Source of the DNA: Epiperipatus broadwayi
Taxonomy: Eukaryota > Onychophora > Udeonychophora > Euonychophora > Peripatidae
Direction: 5' to 3'
Length of the DNA: 64,000 nucleotides
Assembly: GCA_028023455.1 (NCBI GenBank)
Contig: JAQFVV010000150.1
Location: 2,737,550-2,801,549, forward strand
The translations under genes and the position numbers were made by a program. Within the stretch, counting starts at the first letter, position 1; every line of letters starts with the position of its first letter. Under the pieces are notes generated by a model, which was not told where the DNA came from, did no database searches, and saw nothing but the letters and a program-made list of their open reading frames with translations. Positions 1-9,989 of this stretch are shown piece after piece.

Positions 1-163
1 CGTAAAAGACCCAGAAAGAGACCATATGTGAGATGGATAGATGAAATAAGAAAGTGGGCAGGGATGATGTGGAGAAGAAAAGCTAAAAATCGGAGAAGAT
101 AGTTTGAACTTGGAGAGACCTTCATCCTGCAGTGGATTGATAATCGTTGATGATGATGATGAG
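1..163 (+). mobile_element. LINE-A copy 1: 3' end of a non-LTR retrotransposon
   Basis: Read from base 1, the frame gives the basic C-terminal tail typical of RTE-like ('craniofacial development protein 2-like') LINEs: KRPRKRPYVRWIDEIRK, then an AGMMWRRKAKNRRR block and FILQWIDN. One in-frame TAG replaces the Trp after RRR. The copy ends in a GAT-repeat tail (about 146-163), the kind of short tandem 3' tail RTE-type LINEs carry instead of poly(A). The 5' side is cut by the window edge. Four other fragments of the same family lie near 23.6, 28.5, 48.1 and 56.2 kb. It is a dead fragment. The exact LINE clade is my inference. Confidence 0.8.
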
Positions 164-811
164 TAGCAATACAATCTCATTCACTGCTAGCCTTATTCAA
201 AGTCATAAAAAGCTCAGTATAGTTTTAAGTAATTAAAAACTCTGTAGTAGATAGTTAAGATATAAATAACTTAGAACAATTGAAAAATTAAATCAAAAGT
301 TATTCTATTGATGATGATTACACGTGGTTATATAATTAATAAATATATGATCAAATATATTGCGTTTAAAATGAATAAAACGTTTGAAAAGAAAAATTCG
401 GTAAATTAAGAAATATGCACTGTCTAGGAATCCTAAGGGATGCTGCGTGGGTTTATTTTTTTGGTTATATAATTTGCAGATATGTTATATTAAAATAGCA
501 AAAGATAAATCTATATTTAAGAAAATCAGATATAAAAATCTGACATTCAGGAAATTATATAAGAATATAAAAATTTTCGACTTGCATTTTTTAAAAAAAA
601 AAATCTGAAAAGATTGTTTGCAAAATTGAATTCACATATAACTAAATAAAAAAGAAAAATATAAGCTAGTTAAAGAAAAATGTAATGCTTTGTAATTGGA
701 AGATTGTCTGATTGATTAATCAGTTTGTAAGCGAACTTTAAGAAAACATAAAAATCACTGTTAAATAAGTAAGAAGTCACAGACAAAGTAAATATGTTTT
801 GAACAAATTGT
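164..811. other. AT-rich spacer
   Basis: Very A+T-rich sequence with homopolymer runs. I see no open frame, repeat arm or RNA motif. It separates LINE-A copy 1 from the coding-like block that follows. Confidence 0.6.
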
Positions 812-1396
812 TAAAACCAACGAATTAGGATAAGGAAGGAGTTGCAATATAGTGCAGCTCTTCCAAATAGCTATAATGATGATGAATTAGACTTGCCATG
901 TAGGTCAATGATTAGGGATTATCAAACTAAGCTAAGGGGTTGGAAATGTAAAGGATCAGTAACGGGACAAGTTTCAACAGTAGTCGACGTTCACGATTCA
1001 CAGGTTTTTAAGGATGATTCTGAGGATGGCATAGTGAGTTTTGAAGATGGGTCGATAAGTCTGCAAGATGTTTTTTTCAGTGATACATAGTGACTCAAAG
1101 TCTATCGTTATCTTGAACTGTGTGGTATTCTAATGTGTATGTAATCTGATTTTGGTTATCTGAATTATCATAGTATAATGAATAATAGTTGGATAAATGT
1201 AAATATACTAATACATACCTATTCAAACAATTCAATCCCTTGCCCCATTTGAATGTATAAAATGCCACTGACCTATAATATATATTCAAAACTATACAGA
1301 CATCTATGTATTCACGAAAGCAAACACTTGTATACAGAAGTAATTCTTTGTAACTTCTGTAAAATCTGAATAAAGTTCCCTTTTGAGAAAAAAAAA
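812..1396 (+). pseudogene. Possible terminal exon or processed retrocopy with poly(A) signal
   Basis: An open frame follows a stop at 812-814 and runs to a TAG ending at 1090, about 92 codons. It has no convincing ATG near its 5' end (a TTG lies at 842). The product is acidic toward the C terminus and is not a family I recognise. About 280 bases after the stop there is AATAAA (1369-1374), then nine A residues at 1388-1396. This is the layout of an mRNA 3' end. It could be the last exon of a gene whose upstream exons lie left of the window, or a reverse-transcribed cDNA copy. No strong pyrimidine tract plus AG acceptor precedes it, which slightly favours the retrocopy. Base composition is less AT-rich than the flanks. 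Confidence 0.4.
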
Positions 1397-1737
1397 GTAA
1401 ACATGTTTTATCAGATATCAGAAAGGCTATATATAAAAAATTAAAACAGATAATTATTTCTTTTATGGAATTAAGGAGATAGATTCACATTCTTTAATTG
1501 ATTAATTCAGGCTTTTATTCTTTTGTATTAATAGAGAATACATGAAACTCTAGTGCAGTACAAAGCATGAGTTAGATAAGAGGAGAGATGGTATATATGG
1601 TAAATCACTGCTGTTAGAATATAACTATCTAATGAAATATATCCATAATAAACTTTTGGTGCTGATTTTATTCTGGTTATGATTAGAAATCTTTCTATGG
1701 AAGTGTCTTTCAACAAGATGTGCTAATTGCAGCTAAC
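1397..1737. other. AT-rich spacer
   Basis: No feature I can support. The short minus-strand frame here is a chance opening in AT-rich DNA. Confidence 0.55.
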
Positions 1738-1764
1738 ACATATACACTATGAACCATCAAAACA

Positions 1765-2055
1765 TCACATGATCATCTTTCCTTTATGCTTACACAAGCT
1801 TTTAAAGCAGTAAATAACAAAAAGAGGAAAAGGTGGGTGCAGGGGTGTGCATTAGATCTAAAGATCCAGGTGCACTGCTCACAGATCCAAAGCTTCCCAC
1901 TAATGAAAGTCATAAGTTAGAAACTAGTCTGGGGATAATGAATGGTAAGGCACTGGATTGGAATTATGCTGCACAATCTTCTAGCATTTATTGATTACTA
2001 GAGGTTGTACTAGGTGGCACTGTTGTGAAAAAAGACTTGTTACACTTTTAATGTG
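1765..2055 (+). mobile_element. Foldback family F1, copy 1
   Basis: Shares with 41.70-42.02 kb an opening CACATGATCATC segment, a middle GAAACTAGTCTGGGGATA segment and an end of the form TTGATTACT...GGTGGCA.TGTTG. No protein is encoded. The better preserved copy at 41.7 kb shows inverted arms, so this is a small non-autonomous DNA-transposon-like (MITE or foldback) element. A third, internally deleted copy is at 5.45 kb. Confidence 0.55.
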
Positions 2056-2059
2056 CTAT

Positions 2060-2495
2060 AAGCATTGTTCACAAAGGTAATTTTTTAGCAATGAAATGGT
2101 ACCAGTTTTATGCATCAAGGTGAGTAGTCTGAAGCTGATGATAAGTTCAAAGTCAACAGTTTGGCTTGTCCTGATGTATTGGCATAAATTTGTTCCACTC
2201 ACTTAAAAGTTATCCTACCTTGATGAAGTCTACAGCATAAAGACCCAAATTAGAGATTATTCCTAAATGTATGATGAAGAAACTGAAGAATGGCACAAAA
2301 ATATCAAAACCCTACTATGATGAAGACTAATCTGAAGTTTTAGAGAGATATTTGAGCAATAAATTTACTAATTGATAAATCCATGGTAATATTTTTTTGA
2401 AATATATAATTACAAAAATACGTAGACCTGATTTTTTTTTTTAATTTTAAAATATATATTTTTAGTATTCATTCTATTTTTATTATCAGTGGATT
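2060..2495. other. Spacer without recognised feature
   Basis: Mixed sequence a little less AT-rich than average up to about 2340, then AT-rich. No open frame and no repeat match within the window that I could see. Confidence 0.45.
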
Positions 2496-2499
2496 ATTA

Positions 2500-2640
2500 C
2501 AATACAACCTTGTATGGATTGGGATGGTTGATAGAGTCCCTGACATGAGATTAGGGGTTCTCAAGATTGATTCTGCCAGTTGCAGGGCTGGCACTCAAAC
2601 TTCTTATCAATTCTTGAGCAATAAAACCATTAGATGTTTT
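2500..2640. repeat. Short interspersed repeat, family S2, copy 1
   Basis: The segment with ATTGATTCTG, GCTGGCACTCAAACTTC and TTGAGCAATAAAACCATTAGA has a relative at 3545-3640 (ATTGATTCTGG, CTGGCACTTGAACTTAG, TGAGCAATAAATCCATTAA). Two related 100-140 bp copies within 1 kb suggest a small interspersed repeat. Origin unknown. Confidence 0.5.
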
Positions 2641-2961
2641 TATTATAATACATATTACATATTGAATTGTGTTATTGGATTTTATATTTAAGTTTAATCT
2701 TTTTTAAATGCTTTTATCTAACTTAAAACTTCTGTTTGTTTGTTTGTTTATTTGAGTCAAATCTTGTAATTGGATTTTTTAACATACTTTTATTACATGA
2801 ATTTCCTTCAAATTTTATGTACATGTTCAGTATCAATGACAGTGCAATATTACAATTCAATATTTGTGAGTTTCTTAGGCATTTGTCCAGTCTAATAGAA
2901 TTGGAAAACTAAATTTCAAAAGCATTCATACCACTTCAGTAAGTTTTCAATAATGCACACT

Positions 2962-3083
2962 AGATTATGTTGTGGAAATGGAATAGAGCAGATTATGGGT
3001 AAATTTAGAGTGGGGAATGTAAAATAAAAGTGGCTAACAGGTTTATCTGGGCATAATTGCTGGACCTAATTTCTCTTGACTGC
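2962..3083 (+). mobile_element. LINE-B copy 1: short 3' fragment
   Basis: Nearly matches the reverse complement of 56.39-56.50 kb, including AAATTTAGAGTGGGGAATG, GTGGCTAACAG and TTTATCTGGGCATAATTGCT. It is the final part of LINE-B, whose longer copies lie at 25.1-27.6 and 56.3-56.8 kb. No reading frame survives here. Confidence 0.75.
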
Positions 3084-3230
3084 TTAACTGAAACTTTGTA
3101 AGTGATTTTTAATATATATCAATTTTATTTCAAATACTAGAAATATTATGATATTGTTTACATTCTCAGTTTTTATACTTAGATATGAATAGTTATAAAA
3201 AATTCAGCACAAAATATCCAAAGACTAAGG

Positions 3231-3232
3231 AA

Positions 3233-3276
<44 letters not shown>

Positions 3277-3296
3277 TGATGATGATGATGATGATG

Positions 3297-3353
<57 letters not shown>

Positions 3354-3395
3354 GCAACAACAATAATAATAATAATAATGATGATGATGATGATG

Positions 3396-3458
<63 letters not shown>

Positions 3459-3478
3459 GCAACAACAATAATAAATAA
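3231..3478. repeat. AAT/GAT trinucleotide microsatellite with higher-order structure
   Basis: About 240 bases of (AAT)n broken by two (GAT)n blocks and two AGCAACAAC interruptions. The order GAT block, AAT block, AGCAACAAC occurs twice, so a unit of about 100 bases has itself been duplicated. The long 'proteins' readable here (poly-N/D, poly-I/M, poly-L/S) are translations of the repeat, not genes. Confidence 0.95.
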
Positions 3479-3544
3479 ATAAATCATAATTTATAAAAAA
3501 AATTCTTTTACTTAATTTAAGAAGTAAAAAAACTGCATAGTTTG

Positions 3545-3640
3545 GAATAGTTGGAAGATCCCAGAATTGATTCTGGTGCTAACAATTCTGGCACTTGAAC
3601 TTAGTATGAACCCCTGAGCAATAAATCCATTAACTTTTTT
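3545..3640. repeat. Short interspersed repeat, family S2, copy 2
   Basis: Relative of 2500-2640 (see that entry). It sits just left of a tRNA-like SINE fragment. Confidence 0.45.
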
Positions 3641-3743
3641 TAAATTTACAGAGTAATGCACTAAAACCCAATAATAATTTCTTTCTTCAGTCACAGTTTG
3701 GATTATCTTTAGCCTAATGATAAAATAAATTAATACTTTTCCC

Positions 3744-3835
3744 CAAGTGTCATACCATCGGCCAGGAAGTGAACACACTAACCTGGGACAATTGCTTGTA
3801 AGGTAGCTGTGCTGACCTCTTGACCACCAATGCTT
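3744..3835 (-). mobile_element. tRNA-derived SINE (S1), degraded copy
   Basis: On the minus strand it matches the S1 copies at 31.1, 34.1 and 37.2 kb: a CATTGGTGGTCAAGAGGTCAGC start, a tRNA-like core and an end in CGATGGTATGACACTT. The B-box region is mutated compared with 31.1 kb, so this is an old copy without a working internal promoter. Confidence 0.65.
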
Positions 3836-3839
3836 GATT

Positions 3840-5370
3840 TAAATTAATTTTTGAATGCCTCACACTTTTGTTTCAAGTAACAACCTAAATTATAGTTAAA
3901 GAAAACAAATGTTTAATTTTTAGTGTATTACTCCTCACATTAAATAAAAGTATTTTTTTTTTTTTTTTTTATAAAATATTTTTAAACCGGTATATGAACC
4001 TGGAAAAGCCATGGTAATTGATTGGTCACTTTAACAAATTTTCATCATGCATGGTGTTACTGTGGAGTCATAAACCATACGATATCAAACTACACAAAAC
4101 TAAATGTAAATACGGTATTATAACATCTATTTTTCCTTCACTAAATATCTCATTTCAAACAGGAATTTATGTATCGTAATCACATTTTGTTCATATTTAA
4201 ATACTATATCTATTCAATTCTGTATTGTAGTCAAAAGCACAATTTTTTTCCAGTGTTTTTTTTTCATTGAAAAAGTTTGATTCCAATACTATATTTTTTT
4301 AGAATCCAGAAATATACTCAGTCTATGGAAAGGTTGTCTAATTGGTTGCTTTAACAAATTACTTTCTGTGCATAAAATACTTTGTAAAAAAAAACGATTA
4401 TAGATTATCACATGACAGCGTTACTGACAATTAGGGAATTTATATATAAGATACATTATTCTTTATTTTCATTGTCCATTCAAAATCTATGGTTGTGTTA
4501 CTCGCTACTTTGAATTATCCTGAATTATCTGCGCTCGAAATATATTTATTTATAATAATAATTTTTTAAACAGAGTACGTATTGAACTATTTTTAAATAT
4601 GTGGAAATATCCGTTATATTTTATTACAGAAAAACTACAGTCACATGACATTAGGCAGTGTTCAATGAAAATAGTAATCTGAAAATGCTTTTTAAATTGA
4701 AGAAAATATTGTTACGATTATAATTAATATGTTAGGTCAAATCTCATTGTCTATAATTCAAAATAAATTGAAAAAAAAACAAACAAACCAATATAGTTTG
4801 GAAAATTGAAAATGAAAATGATATATATATATATTGAAACTTTCAAAAATTAAAAATTTAAAATATCTGCATATGTTTATTATACAATATTCAAATATAT
4901 AAACATTTAAATATGAATATCAATACTGTATATTAATTTTTAAAACAATATTTTTTAAATAATAATAATTTTTATATATAATAGCTTTTACATATAATTG
5001 CCTTTCTATCCACTAAGAATAATCATAATTAAAAAAATATTATAATTTATTAATTAAATTATTAAATTGCAGAATAAATATAAATTTTCACTACCAATTT
5101 ATATTGAAAAGCATTTAAAATTCAAATACAGCAAAATAATTTAAACATTTAAAAGTTTAAATTTAGCTTTTACAAGACAAAAGATATTGCTTTCATAATC
5201 ATTTACGATTGGTTGTTTATGTCTATAAAATGTTTGTTTTTTTTGTAATTGTAAACAAATTCAATTATTTGTACATGTTTCAGATTAATTTCTTGTTCCA
5301 AAGAATAATTTCCTATGCTAGCGACATCTATCATAATCTTGAGTTATGTGTGATTACCACATGCCTTAGT
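3840..5370. other. AT-rich spacer with a weak internal repeat pair
   Basis: Very A+T-rich. Segments at about 4005-4085 and 4325-4420 share GATTGGTCACTTTAACAAATT-like and GTTACTGT/GTTACTGAC-like pieces about 310 bases apart, perhaps an old tandem duplication. Nothing else recognised. Confidence 0.4.
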
Positions 5371-5371
5371 G

Positions 5372-5397
5372 CAGTGGTGCCAAACATTTTTAAATGC
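5372..5397. repeat. Candidate hAT terminal inverted repeat
   Basis: CAGTGGTGCCAAAC followed by a T-rich stretch is the form many hAT-superfamily ends take. It lies about 0.6 kb beyond the C-terminal side of the hAT transposase relic on the minus strand, where the 3' end of that element should be. I did not find a matching inverted copy on the right side (7.5-8.7 kb), so the assignment is tentative. Confidence 0.35.
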
Positions 5398-5448
5398 AAA
5401 ATAAGCAAATAATACCGAATTATGACATTCCCAGCAGCTTTTTAATAT

Positions 5449-5527
5449 TAAACCACTAAATATCACATGATCACTATTACTCTGACTTGTACTAGGTGGC
5501 GCTATTGTATGGAAAGTATTGCCTCTG
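5449..5527 (+). mobile_element. Foldback family F1, internally deleted copy
   Basis: Joins the F1 opening (AATATCACATGATCA) directly to the F1 end (ACTCTGACTTGTACTAGGTGG then ATTGTATGGA), lacking the ~250-base middle seen at 41.7 kb. It is a deletion derivative or a solo-arm remnant. Confidence 0.5.
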
Positions 5528-5814
5528 TTTCTCAGCGTTTTAATAGGAAAAAATTAATAAAAAATTAATTATTACAGAATTTTACTGAGATAATTTTGAA
5601 TATTAGTCATAGTATTTTACAAAGGTGAATTGTTTATAAACATAAATTTTTGAATGAGATTTTTGCTGCATTACATATTAAATGTTTTATACCAGAATTA
5701 TATTTAGCCAAGTTTAATCATCAGTCACTTTATTTTTGAATTTATAATTTTATAAAATTAATTTCTGAAAATAACAATTCACAAGCATAACGAGAGAAAA
5801 AAATTGCTAATGAG

Positions 5815-5990
5815 GAGTGCCAAAGCATGAAACCATTGGTCTGAGGCTAAGGAGTGGTTTTCATGATAGAGATTTTTAAATGCTTTGTTTAGCTAGCATT
5901 TATCAATAAAGCTTGATAGAGCAAATTAGCAGAGCTCTTTATTTTTTATTTACAAGCTTAAAAATTGAGTCATGTGATATATGACTTTGA
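5815..5990 (+). mobile_element. Foldback family F2, single-arm copy
   Basis: Matches the right arm of the 60.26-60.67 kb palindrome: AGAGATTTTTAAATGCTTT, then a TTATCAATAAAGCTTG-type segment and a TCATGTGATATATGA end. Only one arm is present. A third copy is at 36.85-37.22 kb. Confidence 0.6.
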
Positions 5991-7469
5991 TTTTTTAGCT
6001 GTCCTTAGTGTTTTTGAATAACTGAAGATTCTGAGAATGGCTTACCAAGTTTTTAACATTTCCTCTTCAGGATTATTTTTATTACATCCAATAATCCATC
6101 ATTTTCATTCATTTCATTTCTCAAATCATCAAACTCATGTTTTCATACAGAACTGGATTTAAAATCAATTAATTGCAATTCTACATCATCATAATTTAAC
6201 TACTGGAGAAGTTTCACACTGAGTTTATCCGTGGAAGTTGTGTGCGAATATAAAATAAATTTTGTTGCTTTTTAAATTGCCAGAATTGATAAATCTTGAA
6301 GAAAATCTATTGATCATCGAATGAATTATAGTAGAATTTTTTTGCCAATTTATTTTGCTTTGGTTACTTTAATGCACAATTTTTTTTTCTATTTGGAAAA
6401 TATAATTATTTGAAGTAGTGTCACAATTAATTATTTCTAATTTAGTTTCAAATGCTTTGATTAAATCAAATATGACAATGACCATTTTATTAAAATATTA
6501 CAATTTAATATTTAATTTTCTTAAATAGAAGAATAAATCAGTCGTAAATATTAACTTTGAAAGCCATTCAATGTCAAATTATTGGCTATATTATTCAATG
6601 ATACTATCATTATGTAAAAAAAGACTAACTTTCTCTAAAAAATTAACAAATCTTTAAAAAAAATTTCCATGACTTAACCATCTTATAAGTAAACCAAAGT
6701 ATTAGCAGTTCCAGGAATTTTCGTTTATTTAAAGCAATGTAGATACAAAATTGACTAATTTTGTTACAAAGCTCATAATATCTTCCAGTAGCTTGAAACT
6801 AGCTTTGGTACATAAAACCTGTTAATCTACAATGCAGTAAAAATCCAGAACTTCACATCCATTACTTTTAGTAAATGATTGAACAAAACCATTTTTATTC
6901 CCACATTATACTGCGATCACCATCAATTGTTAGCGATATAAATTTTGGAAAGGTTTATTTTTTTTTCAGCAAATGCATCTATATTCCTTTTATTGGTGTT
7001 ACTAATGATGATAAACTGATTGATTCTTCCCTTGATATTGTTACCAATAGAATAACAAATAACAATAGCTAAACAAGCTTATCCAATTATATCGGTGGCC
7101 TCATCAAATCAAAGAGAAATGAAACCGAAGATATTATATCTATTTTTTGCTGGTGATCCGGTCTCAAGACTCTGTTTTTATTATATTTTAGCCAAAGGAA
7201 TATCTTATTCATTTTTCGAATAATTGTTTATTGTATTATAATTATGCTTGTTTTAAGTATTCTACATTGCCAAAAGATTTCCTATGTTTGGCAATTACCT
7301 TTGAAACAATATAACTAGTAATAGTTATATTTAACTGACTGCTAATATATTCAATTAAAAATATTAATAGAGCATTTCTATTTATTAATCTCCTGTGGGT
7401 GCTTGTCTTATAGCTAAAGATACCGTTGGATGGCACCGTTTTCACACTAAAACTATAAAATATGAACAT
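5990..7469 (-). pseudogene. Decayed hAT-superfamily transposase (ZBED5-like)
   Basis: Cut-and-paste DNA transposase relic. The N-terminal open part (7469 to 7242) includes ITSYIVSKVIAKHRKSF, matching the 'SYxVAKxIAKxxKPF' segment of ZBED5/GTF2IRD2-like hAT proteins. After frameshifts come an ISLTIDGDRSIM block (the 'LTTDGAPxM' region) and, in one frame from about 6848 to 6370, FYCIVD, CTKASFKLLEDIM, LLIRWLSHGNFF, RFVNFLEKVSLFLHND and FDIEWLSKLIF. These align in order with the family's HCxxH, RWLSRGxVLxRF, FL and WLxxLAFLxDI motifs. The C-terminal part (to about 5990) is weaker. Stops and frameshifts are frequent, so the element is dead. Forward-strand frames here are antisense shadows. Family call strong, limits approximate. 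Confidence 0.78.
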
Positions 7470-7637
7470 TCACGGGCGTTGATTTTAATAATTTTTCTGT
7501 GCGTTTTTGTAAAGTGAAAATAAAAGCAAAACAAAATCGTCTTTTTTAAATATTATTTTTTATTAACGTATACAATTTAAATGATAAAAATAAATGTAAA
7601 ATAAAATCAACAAATTACAATTTGATTCACGTTTTTT

Positions 7638-7773
7638 ATATCGTATACTTTTTAAATTGTGTTACGGCTTTTTTTTATCAATTTTTTATCGGATATTTTT
7701 TTCCTTGTGTTATGGCTTTTTTTTAAATCAATTTTCTATCGGATATTTTTTTAATTGTGTTACAACTTTTTTT
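7638..7773. repeat. ~50-bp tandem repeat, nearly three units
   Basis: Units start near 7638, 7689 and 7739. Each has TATCGG/TATCGT, ATA, a T run, TTGTGTTAYGGC (the last unit TTACAAC) and a long T run. It lies just left of the telomere-like tract. Confidence 0.8.
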
Positions 7774-7819
7774 GTTGTTGTTAACTAAAAAATAATAATC
7801 ATAATAAAAGTAAAAGTTG

Positions 7820-7955
7820 TTACGGTTAGATTTAGGGTTAGTTTTAGGGTTAGTTTTAAGGTTAGTTTAGGGTTAGGTTTAGGGTTAGTTTTAGGGTTAG
7901 TTTAGGGTTAGGTTTAGGGTTAGTTTTAGGGTTAGGGTTAGTTTTAGGGTTAGTG
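7820..7955 (+). repeat. Telomere-like (TTTTAGGGTTAG)n tract
   Basis: About 135 bases made almost only of TTAGGG and T-extended TTTTAGGG variants, as alternating TTAGGGTTAG and TTTTAGGGTTAG blocks. It is G-rich on the plus strand. This may be an interstitial telomeric sequence, scarred and expanded, or a satellite that happens to contain TTAGGG. TTAGGG is the telomere repeat of vertebrates and many other animals. It is too degenerate and too internal to be a working chromosome end. Confidence 0.85.
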
Positions 7956-8469
7956 TTCTGTTTATTTTTAATGCTAAAATAAAAAAATTCAAAATCGTAA
8001 CCGTACTCGGACAGAAGAAAGAAACTCAAACTTTTTTAAACAACAACAAACACATACAAATGTCTTCTTTACTTATTAAACATGTTTATAATATTTGCTT
8101 TTTATTAAATTTACAAAAAAACCTGTATATTTGGACTTTTCTTACTGGATATTTTTTTCTTACCGCTCTTTTTTACTTCAAAAATATACAGATGGCAGAA
8201 TCTTCTTTGTCTCGTGGAATGTTACTAACAGTACGTTACTTGACAAGTTACCTAATTGCAACTCAATAAAAACATAGATATTTAACATTTTCCCCAAATA
8301 AAAGTTCAATACAGTACATTGTAAAAAGTCTTATAATTATTGTTTTAAAAAATATGAACATTTCAATAGTTTAAAATAAAAAAAAATCCGATGAAAACAA
8401 CATTTCAATACAATTCAAATACAAACTCTCTCATCAAGCCGTAATTATTTTATAAATTGTGCGAATTCG

Positions 8470-8665
8470 GAAAATGTATTTGCTGCTATGCGACATACAT
8501 GCTGTACTATGACATGACATAGTGGCCTGCATTCTGTAGCACAACAAAAAAGTTGTATTATAGAAAACGTGGGTTCGAACATGTCGGCCACGGAAATGGC
8601 ATTTTTATGTGTTTTGGCGCGAAAACCGTGCCATAGATCAGCATCTTTAGCTAAAAGATGAGTAC
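8470..8665 (+). repeat. GC-elevated block with a tRNA B-box-like motif
   Basis: Less AT-rich than its surroundings, with GTGGGTTCGAACATG, a good match to the RNA polymerase III B box (GGTTCGANTCC), and CGCGAAAAC downstream. No convincing A box or cloverleaf. It may be a divergent tRNA-derived SINE, but I found no second copy. Confidence 0.3.
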
Positions 8666-8669
8666 CCTC

Positions 8670-9860
8670 CTGTGTAATAAATTTTTATTTTTATCATATA
8701 AAAATTTATAGTTTGTTTCACAATGCTGTCTTACTGACATGGTTCTGCATACTACTACACCAAAATATAAAATATAACACTCCTTATTGCCCTTATTAAA
8801 CATGCCAAATTCTTCTATCTTTCAACTTTGGAATTTTTTGCTATTTGACTCCAATGATTTTTTTTTACTTTAGTGGCCATGTTAATTAGAATAGCAAAAA
8901 GTTAAAAAATATTGTGAAAAATCTGTCAATAAAAAGTATTTTTTAAATTCTTTATACGTATAAATATAATAATTACTTTAAAATGCATCAACACCAAAAG
9001 TTCTGTTTCTGTACATATGTTTGGTACACTTTCATATGAATAATGCACTTTCTTGTCATTTTCCACACTGCTGACACATCACACAGTGCAAGCTGATGAT
9101 TAACATCACATAAAATACATTAGGATTAGGGATGGAGAGAGATATGAATCTACTGCAAAAAGAGTGCATTACGATTAAAAAATGAATTTTTGTTTTTGTC
9201 TTTCACTCAGAGCAAAATTTCATAATAATTATTAACAAATAATTTTAATAAAATATATACCAATAATATGCGCCACTCCCCCATGGTACAGTATTTAATT
9301 CCACACCACTAGCTCAATTTCTAGTGTTTGTCTTTATGAATGAAGCTGGGAATATAAAGCTAGAAGTAATGCAATTATATATCTATAAATAACCTTTAAT
9401 CTACAATGGCTACAACCAGTATATGATACCACTACCAATTTTCAAATGCCTTAATTTCATGTTATTTTTAAAATTGAATATATGTTCCTCTTAATATTTT
9501 TCTATATATGTGTCTATTTTGCAAAACAAATTAGTTTGAATTTAGTTCATGTAGTTTAATTTTATGCTCATTTTTGTTTTAACATTATCTACCTCATGTT
9601 GTCTAGACTTAGCTGTAATTTGTTTTTATTTTTTTCAAATGACAGGTTTTTTGCCACTCTAATACAACTTGTTGTAACTAATGACAACAATTATAAGTAA
9701 CAAATTTATTTCATAATCACTGATTATAAGAAAATAATCAACTGATTATAAAAAAACTGTCAATGGAATCCAGTTTAACAAAAGTAATTTTGTCTCATTT
9801 TCTAGCTATATTTTAAAATATTTTATACAAATAATTTAACATTTATTATAAATAATGCCT
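8670..9860. other. AT-rich spacer
   Basis: No coding-like stretch, repeat arm or RNA gene recognised. Confidence 0.5.
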
Positions 9861-9861
9861 T

Positions 9862-9891
9862 ACACACACACACACACACACACAAATATAT

Positions 9892-9984
<93 letters not shown>
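9862..9984. repeat. (CA)n(TA)n compound microsatellite
   Basis: About 23 bases of alternating CA followed by nearly 100 bases of alternating TA, with one small interruption near 9902. The frame encoding an IYIYIY run on the minus strand is a translation of this repeat. Confidence 0.97.

Positions 9985-9989
<5 letters not shown>

Noticed and set aside
3179-3487. Long frames encoding poly-Ile, poly-Leu/Ser, poly-Asn/Asp and poly-Met
   Set aside because: They are translations of the AAT/GAT microsatellite in several frames.
6875-7072. Forward frame of 65 codons
   Set aside because: Antisense to the hAT transposase relic and without motifs of its own.
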